Source: Paraspadella gotoi (lineage: Eukaryota; Chaetognatha). Taken from it: 64,000 nt of DNA. How positions within the stretch are numbered: position 1 is the first letter of the stretch; each line of letters opens with the position of its first letter. The notes below the pieces were generated by a model. The model was not told the origin of the DNA. It was given only the letters and a program-made list of their open reading frames with translations, and searched no databases. The stretch spans positions 6,298,746-6,362,745 of the forward strand of contig JBJCIZ010000239.1 in NCBI GenBank assembly GCA_051294375.1. The letters run 5' to 3'. Positions 40,801-48,734 of this stretch are shown here, piece after piece. The translations under genes were made by a program, and so were the position numbers.

Positions 40801-41609
40801 CGCCCGGCGGATGGACGTGAGACTACGTGCCGCCTCGTGACAGGCGGGACAGGCGGCGCCGCGGACACTCGAAACCGGCCGTCGTGGTCCCCTCGCGCGT
40901 CGATTTTCGATCTTCGGAGTCGCGAGAGTCGATTCGTCAGCAGCGGATCGTCCGCGGCGTCGGCGGCGGAGGCACGGCGGAGCGTCGGGGACCACGATCC
41001 GGCACGCACCAGTTACTCGCAATCCATCGCCTCGATCTTTGCGCGACAGAGAGAGGGAGAGTGGCAAGATCATGTGGGGGGGGGAACTTTGGTGGATGGG
41101 GGTGTGTGGGGTAGGGGAAGGGCGTCGGGGTTGTGCGAAGGAGAGCAGGAGGGAAGGATTGAGTGATTGCGTTGAGGCACAATGCACGTTGAACAACATT
41201 GTGCTAATTAACGTTAATGTATAAAAAAATTGTTTGTTAATTTACCAAGTAGGCTCTTTATATATATATTTTTTGGGACAGAAATGGGGCGATTTCGGAT
41301 AATAGAGCCAAAGAGAGACCGACCGACCATAACCTCCTACCTCGTCTCTCCCATCCTGACGGCGTGAGCGAGGGCATCTCCCAGAGGCAGCCGCGTCCGC
41401 AGCCTCGAGCGCCTCGTCAAGAAGCGGACGAGATCCTCGCGTCTCCGACAGACGGCGTTGGCGAGGAACCCGCGCCCTCTAAAGTCCAAGTGGGCGGCGT
41501 CGACGACGGGGGCGTTCGTCTCCAGCGCCCTCATCGCCGATTTGGAATCGCCCGTCGAGATGAGTTCGTCAATCTCCGCTTCGAGGGACGGAGCCTCTTC
41601 GTCGGCCAT
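26075..41609 (-). CDS. TRPC-type transient receptor potential channel (gene-level)
   Basis: Six-transmembrane cation channel of the plasma membrane, TRPC-like. Read right to left, an ankyrin-like N-terminus (MADEEAPSLEAEID, DFRGRGFLANAVCRRREDL) starts at 41,609. The pre-S1 region follows (LASPTLLRAEDPVR; FFEDYREMAAAASGH with GACRGAEVETLL; KRQKEFVAHPLCQGIVEDIW). Next come S1 (LRFYAAYVVFLVLLCCE), S2-S3 (DRIELVLLVYSAALAAHV; SQSWNLYAVATAAAFAASY) and S4-S5 (LLSFLRLLQICQLNRSVG; VLQIMLCSTIRDVSYVLVM). The pore (ILTNVLWDVFGMGN), S6 (HHALLVVLMMNVLVAKMGQS) and TRP region (EWKFSRACFIW, TVLPPPFNL) end with a short tail and stop. FVAHPxCQ and the order FGxG, S6, EWKF, LPPPFN are TRPC hallmarks. The middle of the gene is assembled twice, plus a degraded third stretch, and several exons carry indels. 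No gene symbol is assigned. Confidence 0.9.
26331..26447 (-). CDS. TRPC exon: TRP box and proline motif
   Basis: Acceptor ggctttaaag|GACACG and donor GATTACAG|gtaagt; 117 bases, 39 codons, phase 0. It encodes DTLRNSDREWKFSRACFIWQ and SVEHGTVLPPPFNLLPRLQ. EWKFxR and LPPPFN are the conserved TRPC TRP-domain motifs just after S6. Confidence 0.9.
26635..26907 (-). CDS. TRPC exon: extended pore linker and S6
   Basis: Acceptor cctggaag|GTCTAC and donor TTTCAG|gttggg; 91 codons, phase 0. It encodes VYVPNLRDSDGRLFPEPTMT, HLRNLLCHPTLTNATFQRIV, DEFRLRLPFDIESNAHEATE and FFGYSISALHHALLVVLMMN, ending VLVAKMGQSFQ. The last part is S6. The first 55 or so residues form an unusually long segment between pore and S6. 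Confidence 0.88.
27305..27449 (-). CDS. TRPC exon: pore helix and filter
   Basis: Acceptor ttaaactcag|GACTAC. It encodes DYWHIRTDPVTNLPLCESTA, WEMSNYKKILTNVLWDVFGM and GNPKAYK. WDVFGMG is the pore helix and filter region. The exon end at AAG|gcgaga lacks GT. Copy 2 at about 35,170-35,330 reads the same across this border. An N gap (27,097-27,304) follows. Confidence 0.8.
27566..27645 (+). repeat. (TTCTG)n microsatellite
   Basis: Pentanucleotide repeat with occasional TTTTG and TTCCG variants, inside a TRPC intron. It is also present in copy 2 at about 35,434-35,510 with more interruptions. Open frames through it are artefacts of the repeat. Confidence 0.88.
27794..28000 (-). CDS. TRPC exon: S4-S5
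   Basis: Donor CTACAGG|gtgagt. It encodes LAAEIFFFLATLLSFLRLLQ, ICQLNRSVGVLQIMLCSTIR, DVSYVLVMGVAVIICFSMGY and QFLYFAYR. This is the TRPC LSFxRL...GxLQI segment followed by S5. The 5' end lies in the N gap 28,001-28,247. Copy 2 (35,659 to about 35,945) extends it with SLRLWTSSENYL but is frameshifted. Confidence 0.85.
28820..29108 (-). CDS. TRPC exon: S2-S3
   Basis: Acceptor acccacag|GTGACC and donor GGTGGAG|gtattt. It encodes VTKQAFGGPRHMSLHRQGLD, RIELVLLVYSAALAAHVAGA, VPWRCAKAARLYFSQSWNLY and AVATAAAFAASYVTWGVGFL, then a Gly run from a (GGC)n tract. It corresponds to TRPC S2 and S3. The copy 2 version (36,903-37,200) has several indels. Confidence 0.82.
29725..29858 (-). CDS. TRPC S1 exon, copy 1 (damaged)
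   Basis: Matches copy 2 at 37,633-37,775 but with about ten extra bases, so the S1 helix appears in pieces in different frames (LRFYAAYVV, FLAPRGPFEPS). It marks the point where copy 1 runs into the degraded stretch. Confidence 0.65.
29860..32935 (-). other. Degraded, insertion-inflated copy of TRPC sequence (equivalent to 37,780-39,510)
   Basis: Colinear landmarks with copy 2 are TTGTAACTTGTAGTTTTCC (30,420), GGAATTGAATTGAAATATTC (31,442), TTTAAGGTCAGGGGCCAAG (31,658), CAACAGCGTAAGC (31,925) and CTAATAGAGGCAAC (32,925). About 3,075 bases correspond to about 1,730. Base composition is near even where the source is AT-rich, and microsatellites are dissolved. No frame survives. Best read as uncorrected read sequence. 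Confidence 0.7.
32940..34764 (-). repeat. TRPC copy 1, pre-S1 part
   Basis: Colinear with 37,960-39,770. It contains the FVAHP exon start at 33,430 (KRQKEFVAHPLCQGIVEDIW, then an N gap 33,116-33,295) and the exon at 33,931-34,083, which here has an intact frame: EPKFFEDYREMAAAASGHAA, ALLGACRGAEVETLLGRTDS, HGRWDPYAVLK. That exon is the TRPC segment before FVAHP. A 25-N gap follows at 34,765-34,789. Confidence 0.82.
37633..37775 (-). CDS. TRPC exon: S1 (best copy)
   Basis: Acceptor cctcaaaag|AACGCC and donor CTGCGAG|gtgaga. It encodes ILEMLVQFPSAS, then DAPDCLRFYAAYVVFLVLLC and CE. This hydrophobic helix sits where TRPC S1 is expected, between the pre-S1 and S2 exons. Confidence 0.7.
38158..38384 (-). 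CDS. TRPC exon: FVAHP region and first hydrophobic segment (copy 2)
   Basis: Acceptor ttcctcaaag|GACCGC and donor AGGGGG|gtgagt. In copy 1 the start reads KRQKEFVAHPLCQGIVEDIW. Here the 3' half supplies HFLASLALLPLTSAYLWGPS and SRAG. Together they match the TRPC pre-S1 region (FVAHPNCQQ...IW followed by a hydrophobic helix). Indels break the frame between the halves. Confidence 0.75.
38906..39060 (-). CDS. TRPC exon: pre-S1 helical segment (copy 2)
   Basis: Same exon as 33,931-34,083, two bases longer through indels. Acceptor ctcaag|GAGCCC and donor CTGAAG|gtgtgg in both copies. It corresponds to the TRPC segment EF..EY......FA..LL..CR..EEVE..L. Confidence 0.78.
39909..40134 (-). CDS. TRPC exon: end of ankyrin region
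   Basis: Acceptor tctcttctcag|CCGATG and donor ACATG|gtaggt. The first frame gives LASPTLLRAEDPVR, then a second frame gives FCFDFSRGVLRRAKQVRETV. Joined across one indel they match TRPC ...RALASPSLI..SEDP..AFELS.EL.... The frameshift is probably an assembly error, but only one copy exists here. Confidence 0.65.
40146..40689. other. Purine-rich low-complexity intron
   Basis: G/A-rich (GGAGGA)n-like sequence at 40,195-40,400, an A-rich stretch to 40,615 and (CTC)n to about 40,680. No coding signal beyond repeat-driven open frames. Confidence 0.7.
40690..41045 (-). CDS. Possible TRPC exon 2 (ankyrin region), frame unresolved
   Basis: A GC-rich block between the first exon and the 39.9-40.1 kb exon, preceded on the minus strand by a (CT)-rich tract. 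All minus-strand frames carry open stretches (for example RGAACPACHEAARSLTSIR), but none aligns clearly with ankyrin repeats. Probably coding with several indels. A + strand frame is also open (40,687-41,166), so strand is not certain. Confidence 0.35.
41341..41609 (-). CDS. TRPC first coding exon
   Basis: ATG at 41,609 and donor GACGAG|gtagga. It encodes MADEEAPSLEAEIDELISTG, DSKSAMRALETNAPVVDAAH, LDFRGRGFLANAVCRRREDL, VRFLTRRSRLRTRLPLGDAL and AHAVRMGETR. DFRGRGFLANAV...DLVRFL...LGDALAHAV matches TRPC ankyrin repeats (D..GR.AL..AV...L..VE.LL......DALLHAI). The short acidic start before the first repeat supports this as the initiator. Confidence 0.82.
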
Positions 41610-41639
41610 CTTGGAAAGTTAATTCAAAAGATTAAATTA

Positions 41640-41828
41640 AAATAAAAACAAAAATAAAAGATTTTAATGGGTTGCGCCGGTTTTTTCATATAAGATTACG
41701 TAACTGTTCAAGTACATTTATACTTTACGTACAAGTAGCGTTTAATGATTTATCACCTCTATCAATATATATATACATATTACATAATAATTACTGTATT
41801 GACTAAATAATTTCACGGCTTGACCTTC

Positions 41829-41897
<69 letters not shown>

Positions 41898-43820
41898 CAT
41901 TCATTCATTCATTCATTCATTCATTCATTCATTCATTCGTTGATCGACTTATTTTTCAGGATGTTGTCTTGTTGATTTTACCACTGTACCTTGAATGCTT
42001 GGAGAGAGCAAATCGAAAAAGCAAAACAATTATAAAAATGTATTACAATTAATTTTTTAAAAAATCATTTTTGTCATCAATACATTCTGAGACAATCATT
42101 TTTCTTTTTTTTTAAATTTATTTTGTTTTCATTTCCAAAATTTAAAAAATCAAACGGAAAAATAAATTAAGGGACGAATTAAATTTTTCTCGTTCTTTTC
42201 CTTTATTGCTAATTTGTTATCATCGTCGTCGTCGTCGTCGTCGTCGTTTTCGATATTTACTCATTTGAATTCGGTCAGGGTCACTCAACGTCACACAAAA
42301 AAGAAACAAAGGGAAAATAAATAACAATAAAAATGAAAAATATTTTTACTTTGCTCCTGTGGCGGTCAACTTGCTCAAAATAAGGTATTTATTTTTAAAT
42401 TTTAGAAATTTTTTTAAAGTTGTCGACTTCTCTCTGTTTTGTTGACGAAATGTCCAATTTTAACAATTTTGGTTCTATGATAGATATGGTTCGTTTTATT
42501 TTCTTTTCGTCGTTTGTTTGAGGTAGAAATTTAAATAGTTTGTTTATTTTAGTACTGTTTTTTGTTTACTATGTTTACTATGCCGACTATGTTATTTTGC
42601 TTGATGTGATCTGACCGTGAGAATCGCATTTTGTCTTCACTTTTCGAATATAAATGTATTTAAAATTAAGAATTAGTCTTAGAACTACTCACTAATTGCG
42701 TATGATGGTCTCACTTTAACTATCTAAGTGAGCGAGAGAAGGTTTCGTCGTGTCCCTTTGACTGTGTGGATAGCGCCCACACTCAATATGCTCAGTGGAT
42801 CTGAAAGATCACTAACCTAATCCTTAACCCTAGTATTTATCCTAATCCATAACCCGAAGGGCCTAAACTCAAATCCAATCATTTGTCCTCAAAATAAATA
42901 ATTAATAAATTAATAAATTATTATTAATACATTATTATTAATAAATTATAATTATAATTATTATTATTATTAATAAATTAATAATCAAGTTTGATTATCA
43001 ATTTAAGGTGACGTTTTGGGAAATTAAGGAATTTTGAGCCTTCATGAAACTTTTTGCTTTCTTTTTTTGGGTTTTTTCCCGTTGGGCGGGGCTGCTCTTT
43101 TTTTTAAATTTTTGGGGGGTTAAAAAGTTTCCGGCCGAAGCGACATCTCTCGGTTCCCGCCAGACATTAGAGGAAGAGCAGAGAGCCGGGCTGTGATGAT
43201 GACGAGGGAAAGAGGAAAAAAGGGAGGGAGCTCATCTTCGTCTCGTTTCAACTCTTTTAAGCTGAACTGTTACCAGTGCGTAGGGGAGGCTCCCCTCTCA
43301 CATGACTGTTTTTTGTTATTTTTTTTTTACAGCTTTTAGCCGCTTATTCACTTCTCGCGATAAATGCTTCTTCATTTTTACTGGAAACTCATTTCTCTGA
43401 TTCTTTTTTTTTTATTTTTTTTATCTATAATTACTGACGATTGCGCAATATATTGTAATTTGTAGTTTTATGCAAGTTTTACAATAATCAGTTTGACGCG
43501 TCGTATCGCGTCGTTTTTCTATAACAAAACACGTATTTATATTGAAGGTGGCGATCCATTCATTTCGTTCATCTTTTATCGTTAATTCTTTTAATTATTT
43601 TAGACCTCTGGTGCGTATAAATCTCCAGGAATGCCCTGAAGTCTAATCTTCGTTATCGCCAATTTAAGTTCCAGATGTATTAAAGGTCGATCAACCCTTT
43701 AAACTCTTTTTTTTTTCAGACCCAGGTACCTAATATTAATAAAGAAAAAGATTTATAAAATAAAATCTTTTTTGTAATAAAAAAAAAATAACTCATCGAA
43801 GTTTCCTGCTCGCCGAGACG
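41640..43820. other. Divergent intergenic region (TRPC and zinc-finger 5' ends)
   Basis: AT-rich, with no coding frame. It contains the tetranucleotide array at 41,831-41,940, a (GTC)n run near 42,222-42,246 and degenerate TTAGGG-type sequence with AATTAT repeats at 42,800-43,020. Promoters of both flanking genes should lie here, but no motif is distinctive. A possible acceptor ttttttttcag is at 43,709-43,719. Confidence 0.6.
41831..41940 (+). repeat. Compound (TGAT)n(TTCA)n microsatellite
   Basis: About 65 bases of perfect TGAT units switch directly to about 43 bases of TTCA units. Confidence 0.95.
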
Positions 43821-46625
43821 ATGAATTTCGCCCGTCACGATTTGGAACGGGATTTGGCGGCGTCGTCTGCCTCGCCGTCAACGCCCTCGTTAACATCGAG
43901 CCCTATGGAATCCCGCAGCCCTCGTCTCCCGGCTCCGGCTGCGACGCCGTTCCCCGTCGGCCTTTTCTCCGCTTCGACGCCGTCGCGCGACGCCGACGAG
44001 GCGCCATCTTTCTCGGCCCGCATCGACGACGACGACAACCGTCTCCTCATCGCCGACGCCGATTTCGAAGACTCCGCGACGCCGGGTATCTCTCTCTACG
44101 AGGAAACGGCGCCGCCTTCCGTCGGCGTTTCCTTCCATTGCAGCTTTTGCTTCTCTCGATTTTCTACGAAGGGTGAAGCGGAAGTTCACGTCGCCGAAGC
44201 ACATCAAAATCTCGCCGAAGTCGTCATCGAACGTCTAGACGGAAACGTCGTCGTCGCTGAGATCGGCGCCGCCACGCCCACGCCCACAACCACACCCTCG
44301 ACCGCAACCGCGGAGATCATCCACTGCGGCGTCAACCCGGCCGCCGCCGCTGCAGTCGCCGCTATTTCACGCTCCAATCGATACACTCAAAGATTTATCT
44401 GCCGCCTTTGCGACTACAGCGCCGCCAGCAAGAAATCTCTGCAGAAGCACGTCGTGACCAAACACTCGGACGAGTTCGATCAAAACTCGCTCAACCGTCG
44501 CGAGGACAAAAACGCGGCGCTCAAAGCCGGATTGAAATCCTCCTACGCGAAGCTTCCTTTTGCTTGTAACGCTTGCGACAAGAGATTTCACAACGAGGTT
44601 GGTCTGCGCAGACACCAGCAGCTGAGTCATCGCAATTTGATGTGTTCAATTTGCGGAGAAGTTTTCGCGGCGTCGAGATATTTGTGGCGACACGGGGAGT
44701 TGGTTCACGGAGGGCTGCTGACGAGCTTAGCGTCAACGTCGTCCGAGAATAACTCCATCGAACTCGCTCCAGCGCTGGAGATTAACTCCATCGAACCTGT
44801 CGTCATTCCGGCTGAGATCAAATTTCCAAAGACTCAACATCGCGACGTCGGTTCTGAAGCGGATCCCCGCTCGCTGCCCGAGAGAAACGTTCCACTCCTT
44901 AATCAGACAAACTTGCCGCAATCCGTCTTGAACGTGGCGCAACATGTGGCCCGGCAGGTTATTCAGCAAGCCTCTCGGCAGCAATCTTCGACCATGTCGC
45001 AAGCTTCGCATGAGTTACCCTCTCAGACTCCCGCGATGCAATTGCCCATCATCAGCAGCGTGATGTCGTTGAATTCGAAGTTGGCGACGCAACCTCCGCC
45101 AATGAGCTCCAGTTTACAGCAACGTTCATCGATTCGGCAGAATAATCAGCCATTGCCGATTAATCTTCCGGAACGGCCCCAAATTAGCCTCGCACGTTAT
45201 CCTTCTTTTCAGCAGGGGACGAATCAACCTCAGCCACTGAGGATCTCGCTCGCTCCTTTTAGTAACACCAATTCCACATTGGCCAATGGTTGTGTCCGGC
45301 CTCTCTTGACTCGGGCTTTTCCCAATTCTCTTCAAAGTCAACGGCCCGTGCAGCAACAGGCAGCACCCAACTCCTTACAAAACATATTACAACTTCGTCC
45401 ACCTGTGCAAAACTTCAATCAAAATAGGTTTCAGCAAATTTTCCGGCCTTTGACCGTGCAGCAACAAAGAACTCAAATCCGTCAATCCCTTCTGCAGCCC
45501 ATGAGACTTCCTCTCCAAAATTCCGTCCAGTATCAACAGCAACAGCATCATGCGCAACTCCATAACCAACCTGCTCCACCTTCGACTTCCTTTCCTTCAG
45601 TTCGGTCCCAGTCTTACCAGGTGTTCCAGGTGAATCCAACTCGACTTCCTTCCGGCCCGACCCTTCAATCAGCTCGTCAACCTCCTCCGCTGCAGAGGCT
45701 ATCGGTGGATCCGTCGACGAGCGGTTCCGACCCGTGCAGAAGGCCGTCGCTCTCCATTTCTGGCCCGCAACTGCGGCAAATGCTGCAATGTCCGGGTATG
45801 AGCTTGCAGCTGCCGCGAACAACTGCTTCTGCTACGGCGTCGTGCGTGGCGGGGCAGTGGCGTCGAGCGTGGCGTGGTCAGCGCGGCGTCGTACGTGCGG
45901 GGCAGCGGCGTCGTCACGTGGCGGGTCAGCGGCGTCGAGCGTGGCGGGGTCAGCGGCGTCGAGCGTGGCGGGCCAGTGGTGGCGTCGAGGTGGCGGGGCC
46001 AGCGGCGTCGAGCGTGGCGGGGCAGCGGCGTCAGCCCGCCGTGGCAAGGATTATTAGCTGTGGCGTCTCGCCCTCCAGTTTCACGGACCCGCGTCGATCG
46101 CCTCGGCGTCTTTGCCCCCGGCGTCGTCAGATTCGGCGGCCAGGCGGTGTTGCCTCGACGACAGACGTTGCCGAAGGCTTTTACGGCGGAGTAGACGACG
46201 CCGACGTCATCCTCGAGGACGCCGAGGATTCCAATCCAATTCAAGACGTTTCTTCCGTCGTCGGCCCGCAGAAAGACGCCGCCCTCGTCGCCAGCGGTGC
46301 CGCCCCAGCCTCTGCAGCCGTCGCCCCAGTGGCCTTTATCCGTCGTCCCTCCGCTCAGCAGAACCAATGCCTCATTTGCGAATCTTTCTTCGACGATGAC
46401 GACAAACTTCGGGTTCACTTTCTCTCTCACGTGGAGGAAGACTCCAAAGAGTGTCTTCTCTGCGGGACCGAGTTCGAGTCGCCCGTCGCGATGCTCTCTC
46501 ACTTCGGCAAAGACCACGGAGGCTTCGAGAAGCATCGTTGCAGGTTTTGCGAGAAGACGGCCTACCTCAAGCGGTCCCTCAATGAACACATGAAGATTCA
46601 CCCGCCAGAGGAGATTCAGCTGTGA
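43821..46625 (+). CDS. C2H2 zinc-finger protein, seven fingers, single exon (934 aa)
   Basis: The longest intact frame in the window. Predicted nuclear DNA-binding protein. Residues 1-100 are Ser/Pro/Asp-rich. Four C2H2 fingers lie at about 107-128 (FHCSFC...HVAEAH), 194-215 (FICRLC...HVVTKH), 249-270 (FACNAC...HQQLSH) and 275-296 (LMCSIC...HGELVH). A long Gln/Pro-rich segment covers about 360-660. An Arg/Gly/Ala-rich minisatellite-encoded stretch covers about 673-745. Three more fingers lie at 850-870, 878-899 and 907-927, the last ending HMKIH. All finger cysteines and histidines are present. The split arrangement of fingers around a disordered centre is common, and I do not recognise an orthologue. 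The start is the first Met after stops. Only one copy is assembled. Confidence 0.85.
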   Translation: MNFARHDLERDLAASSASPSTPSLTSSPMESRSPRLPAPAATPFPVGLFSASTPSRDADEAPSFSARIDDDDNRLLIADADFEDSATPGISLYEETAPPSVGVSFHCSFCFSRFSTKGEAEVHVAEAHQNLAEVVIERLDGNVVVAEIGAATPTPTTTPSTATAEIIHCGVNPAAAAAVAAISRSNRYTQRFICRLCDYSAASKKSLQKHVVTKHSDEFDQNSLNRREDKNAALKAGLKSSYAKLPFACNACDKRFHNEVGLRRHQQLSHRNLMCSICGEVFAASRYLWRHGELVHGGLLTSLASTSSENNSIELAPALEINSIEPVVIPAEIKFPKTQHRDVGSEADPRSLPERNVPLLNQTNLPQSVLNVAQHVARQVIQQASRQQSSTMSQASHELPSQTPAMQLPIISSVMSLNSKLATQPPPMSSSLQQRSSIRQNNQPLPINLPERPQISLARYPSFQQGTNQPQPLRISLAPFSNTNSTLANGCVRPLLTRAFPNSLQSQRPVQQQAAPNSLQNILQLRPPVQNFNQNRFQQIFRPLTVQQQRTQIRQSLLQPMRLPLQNSVQYQQQQHHAQLHNQPAPPSTSFPSVRSQSYQVFQVNPTRLPSGPTLQSARQPPPLQRLSVDPSTSGSDPCRRPSLSISGPQLRQMLQCPGMSLQLPRTTASATASCVAGQWRRAWRGQRGVVRAGQRRRHVAGQRRRAWRGQRRRAWRASGGVEVAGPAASSVAGQRRQPAVARIISCGVSPSSFTDPRRSPRRLCPRRRQIRRPGGVASTTDVAEGFYGGVDDADVILEDAEDSNPIQDVSSVVGPQKDAALVASGAAPASAAVAPVAFIRRPSAQQNQCLICESFFDDDDKLRVHFLSHVEEDSKECLLCGTEFESPVAMLSHFGKDHGGFEKHRCRFCEKTAYLKRSLNEHMKIHPPEEIQL
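45839..46046 (+). repeat. GC-rich coding minisatellite (about 21-bp unit)
   Basis: Imperfect tandem units of GCGTGGCGGGGCAGCGGCGTC with length variants. In the main frame it reads RRAWRGQ/RRHVAGQ-like heptads, then shifts to AGPAASSVAGQ after a non-multiple-of-three change. Several frames are open on both strands. Confidence 0.85.
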
Positions 46626-48284
46626 TTGGGGAAAAGGCGAGAGAGAAAGAGGAAGGTGGTAGAGAGGCCTATTTGTCTGGCTAATTTAGTCAGTTGACAA
46701 ATATATATATATATTGTTGTATGCTAGTTTTTGGCATAAGTTCTTTTCGACGCGTTATTTTTCTTAACATGACACTTGTATTAATTTTTATTTGTAATCT
46801 GGGCCAGAGTAGCTTATCCTTCATTTTATGTTACTTTGTTTCAAAATGTGCCGCTCTAAAAATACTCCTTCGTTTGTACATAAATTACATCATCGCAATA
46901 GTTATAAATGGTTTTTGTTGAGATGTACATTGTACAATGAAAATTTGCCATTGTTAGTCTTTGGATTTTTATTAGTCCGTTGTTTTTCTAGACTTTTGTG
47001 TTATATAAATATTTTGTTGATTTTTTTTAATTAACAGCTGAATAAAAAAAATAACCGTTTTTATATCAGCATTCTCGCTGCTCATTTTAACTACAAAGGT
47101 TGCATTGTCATAAATCGTTAACAACTTCAATTCGAGAGATTAACGCGTAACCTCAGCGGGTCAGACTGTGATTAAATTTAAAGTTTGTAATTAGCGGTAT
47201 CCGACAAAATTCAAATTTTAATAGGAACAGCATTAAACTAATCCATTATTGGTATTAATTATTGTGTTAAAATATTTTTTTTGCAAAAATGTTCCGAACC
47301 ATGAGTAATTCGCTAATTAATATTATTATATTGCTATATAATGTCAAAACAATTTTTGGATATTTTAAGTTTTTTAATTGATTCTGATAGAGCTTAAAAA
47401 GTTAAGCAAAAATATAATTACAACTTTTAAAAATTTTGATGTTTTATTATAAAATTAATAAAACTGCTAAAATCATTGGATGATGATGATGATTTTTTAA
47501 GGTTTTTCTCAATTTAAAAACCCACTTATCATCAAATATTGAAAAAAGAATTATACTTTGTGTAGATAACTTTTCATAAGCTATTTGAATCTGCTTTTAA
47601 AAAATAAAAAAATTCCAAAAAAATTTTTTGACATTTCCTATCTATAAATAAATATTAAAAAATTAATTACTAATGCTTCTTGCCATTTTAGAAAATTTTG
47701 CTCCATTGAAAGTTTTCTCAGAATGTATGAAGTTTCATTTGGAAAGGTTCCAAAATCAAACTTCTGACCCCACCCCATTGACGAAGTTTGGCTCTATTGT
47801 AATGACAAGGTAAACAGTGAAAAAAAAATTTAATTAATAAAAAACATTCAACGTTGACAAACGATACAAAACAAAACATTTAAATGGGAGTGGGCGACAT
47901 GCGGTTTAAACAACGTCAACACAACCTCAATTTTATAATTAAAAATAAATATTTCGAATACAAGCGAGTAAGATATTCAATTAGTTAAAACACGAGAAAC
48001 CGTCGAAACGCAAAAATAAAAAAAATTCCTGAATATCTCCTGTACAAACGTATGAATAAGCGCAGTCAGTGTAGTTTTATCAAAACCTTTTTTCCTCAAT
48101 GCATAATTGGCAAAATTTTACTTTCGCCGACCGTGGTTTTGGCGTCTTTTTAAAAAAATATTTAAAAATATTTATTTTTTTTAAAAACCCGGTCGGCGAA
48201 AATAAAATTATGCCACATATTAATTTAATAATAGTTCATTTGTAAGTTTCTCTGATAAAAAACGAATTCTTGCTGTCGGTTGTT
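46626..48284. other. 3' flank of the zinc-finger gene and AT-rich repeats
   Basis: AATAAA occurs at 47,041-47,046, about 415 bases after the stop. The rest is AT-rich. 47,340-47,530 is related to 52,255-52,460 (shared TAAAAATTAATAAAA-like and GATGATGAT...TTTTTTA blocks), which suggests an old dispersed repeat. No gene seen. Confidence 0.55.
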
Positions 48285-48376
48285 GACAGCAGCCGCCGCC
48301 GCCGCTGCTGCAGCGGGTGATGGTGAAGCGAGTTGAAAATTGGGATCCAGAGTTCCGGTCTCGATGCCACATGACC
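48285..48376 (-). CDS. Possible short exon with Ala run
   Basis: After caccttgaag| one frame reads LDPNFQLASPSP followed by about eight Ala from a (GCC)n tract and VNNRQQ. It lies downstream of the T-box exons and could be a C-terminal or alternative exon. No clear donor. Confidence 0.2.
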
Positions 48377-48458
48377 CTTCAAGGTGCCAATTAAATACAT
48401 TTAAATTTTAATCATCGTGTAAAGATGCTTCAGAATTAATTAATTTCTCTTGCTCTAC

Positions 48459-48500
48459 CTTTTGTTTCTTGAGCGTTTTTCGCCGAGATGCATCCGCCAT
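48459..48500 (-). CDS. Possible microexon or first exon MADASRRKTLKKQK
   Basis: Bordered by aaactttag| and |gtagag on the minus strand; 42 bases starting ATG and encoding MADASRRKTLKKQK. It could be a downstream T-box gene exon, but its phase does not fit the preceding exon. It could also start another transcript. Low confidence. Confidence 0.2.
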
Positions 48501-48631
48501 CTAAAGTTTCGTGCCGTAAACTAAAAATGAAAACAATCGCACTTAAATTTTTCTCCTCTGGAAATCCGGCTTGTCATTTCTTATTTATTTTATTTCTTAT
48601 TTAGTTTTTTATTTACTAATAAACATTTTTA

Positions 48632-48734
48632 TTACTGAGCGCTTCCGGGATTTTGAATTCTGTGTCCTTCTGTCGTCGTCGCTCTCGTCGCCCTCTGAAC
48701 TCCGGGTGCCATTTGGCTCATGTATTCCATGACA
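48632..48734 (-). CDS. T-box gene, probable last exon
   Basis: Acceptor attctcgttag|TGTCATGG. The phase continues from GACGACAC|. It encodes [20 protein letters not shown] and [13 protein letters not shown], then TAA. AATAAA-type signals follow within 60 bases on the minus strand. The tail would be only about 35 residues after the T-box, so a missed splice is possible. Confidence 0.5.

Noticed and set aside
45699-46601. 300-residue minus-strand open frame under the zinc-finger gene
   Set aside because: A shadow of the GC-rich + strand frame and the minisatellite. The + frame has seven intact zinc fingers and better borders.
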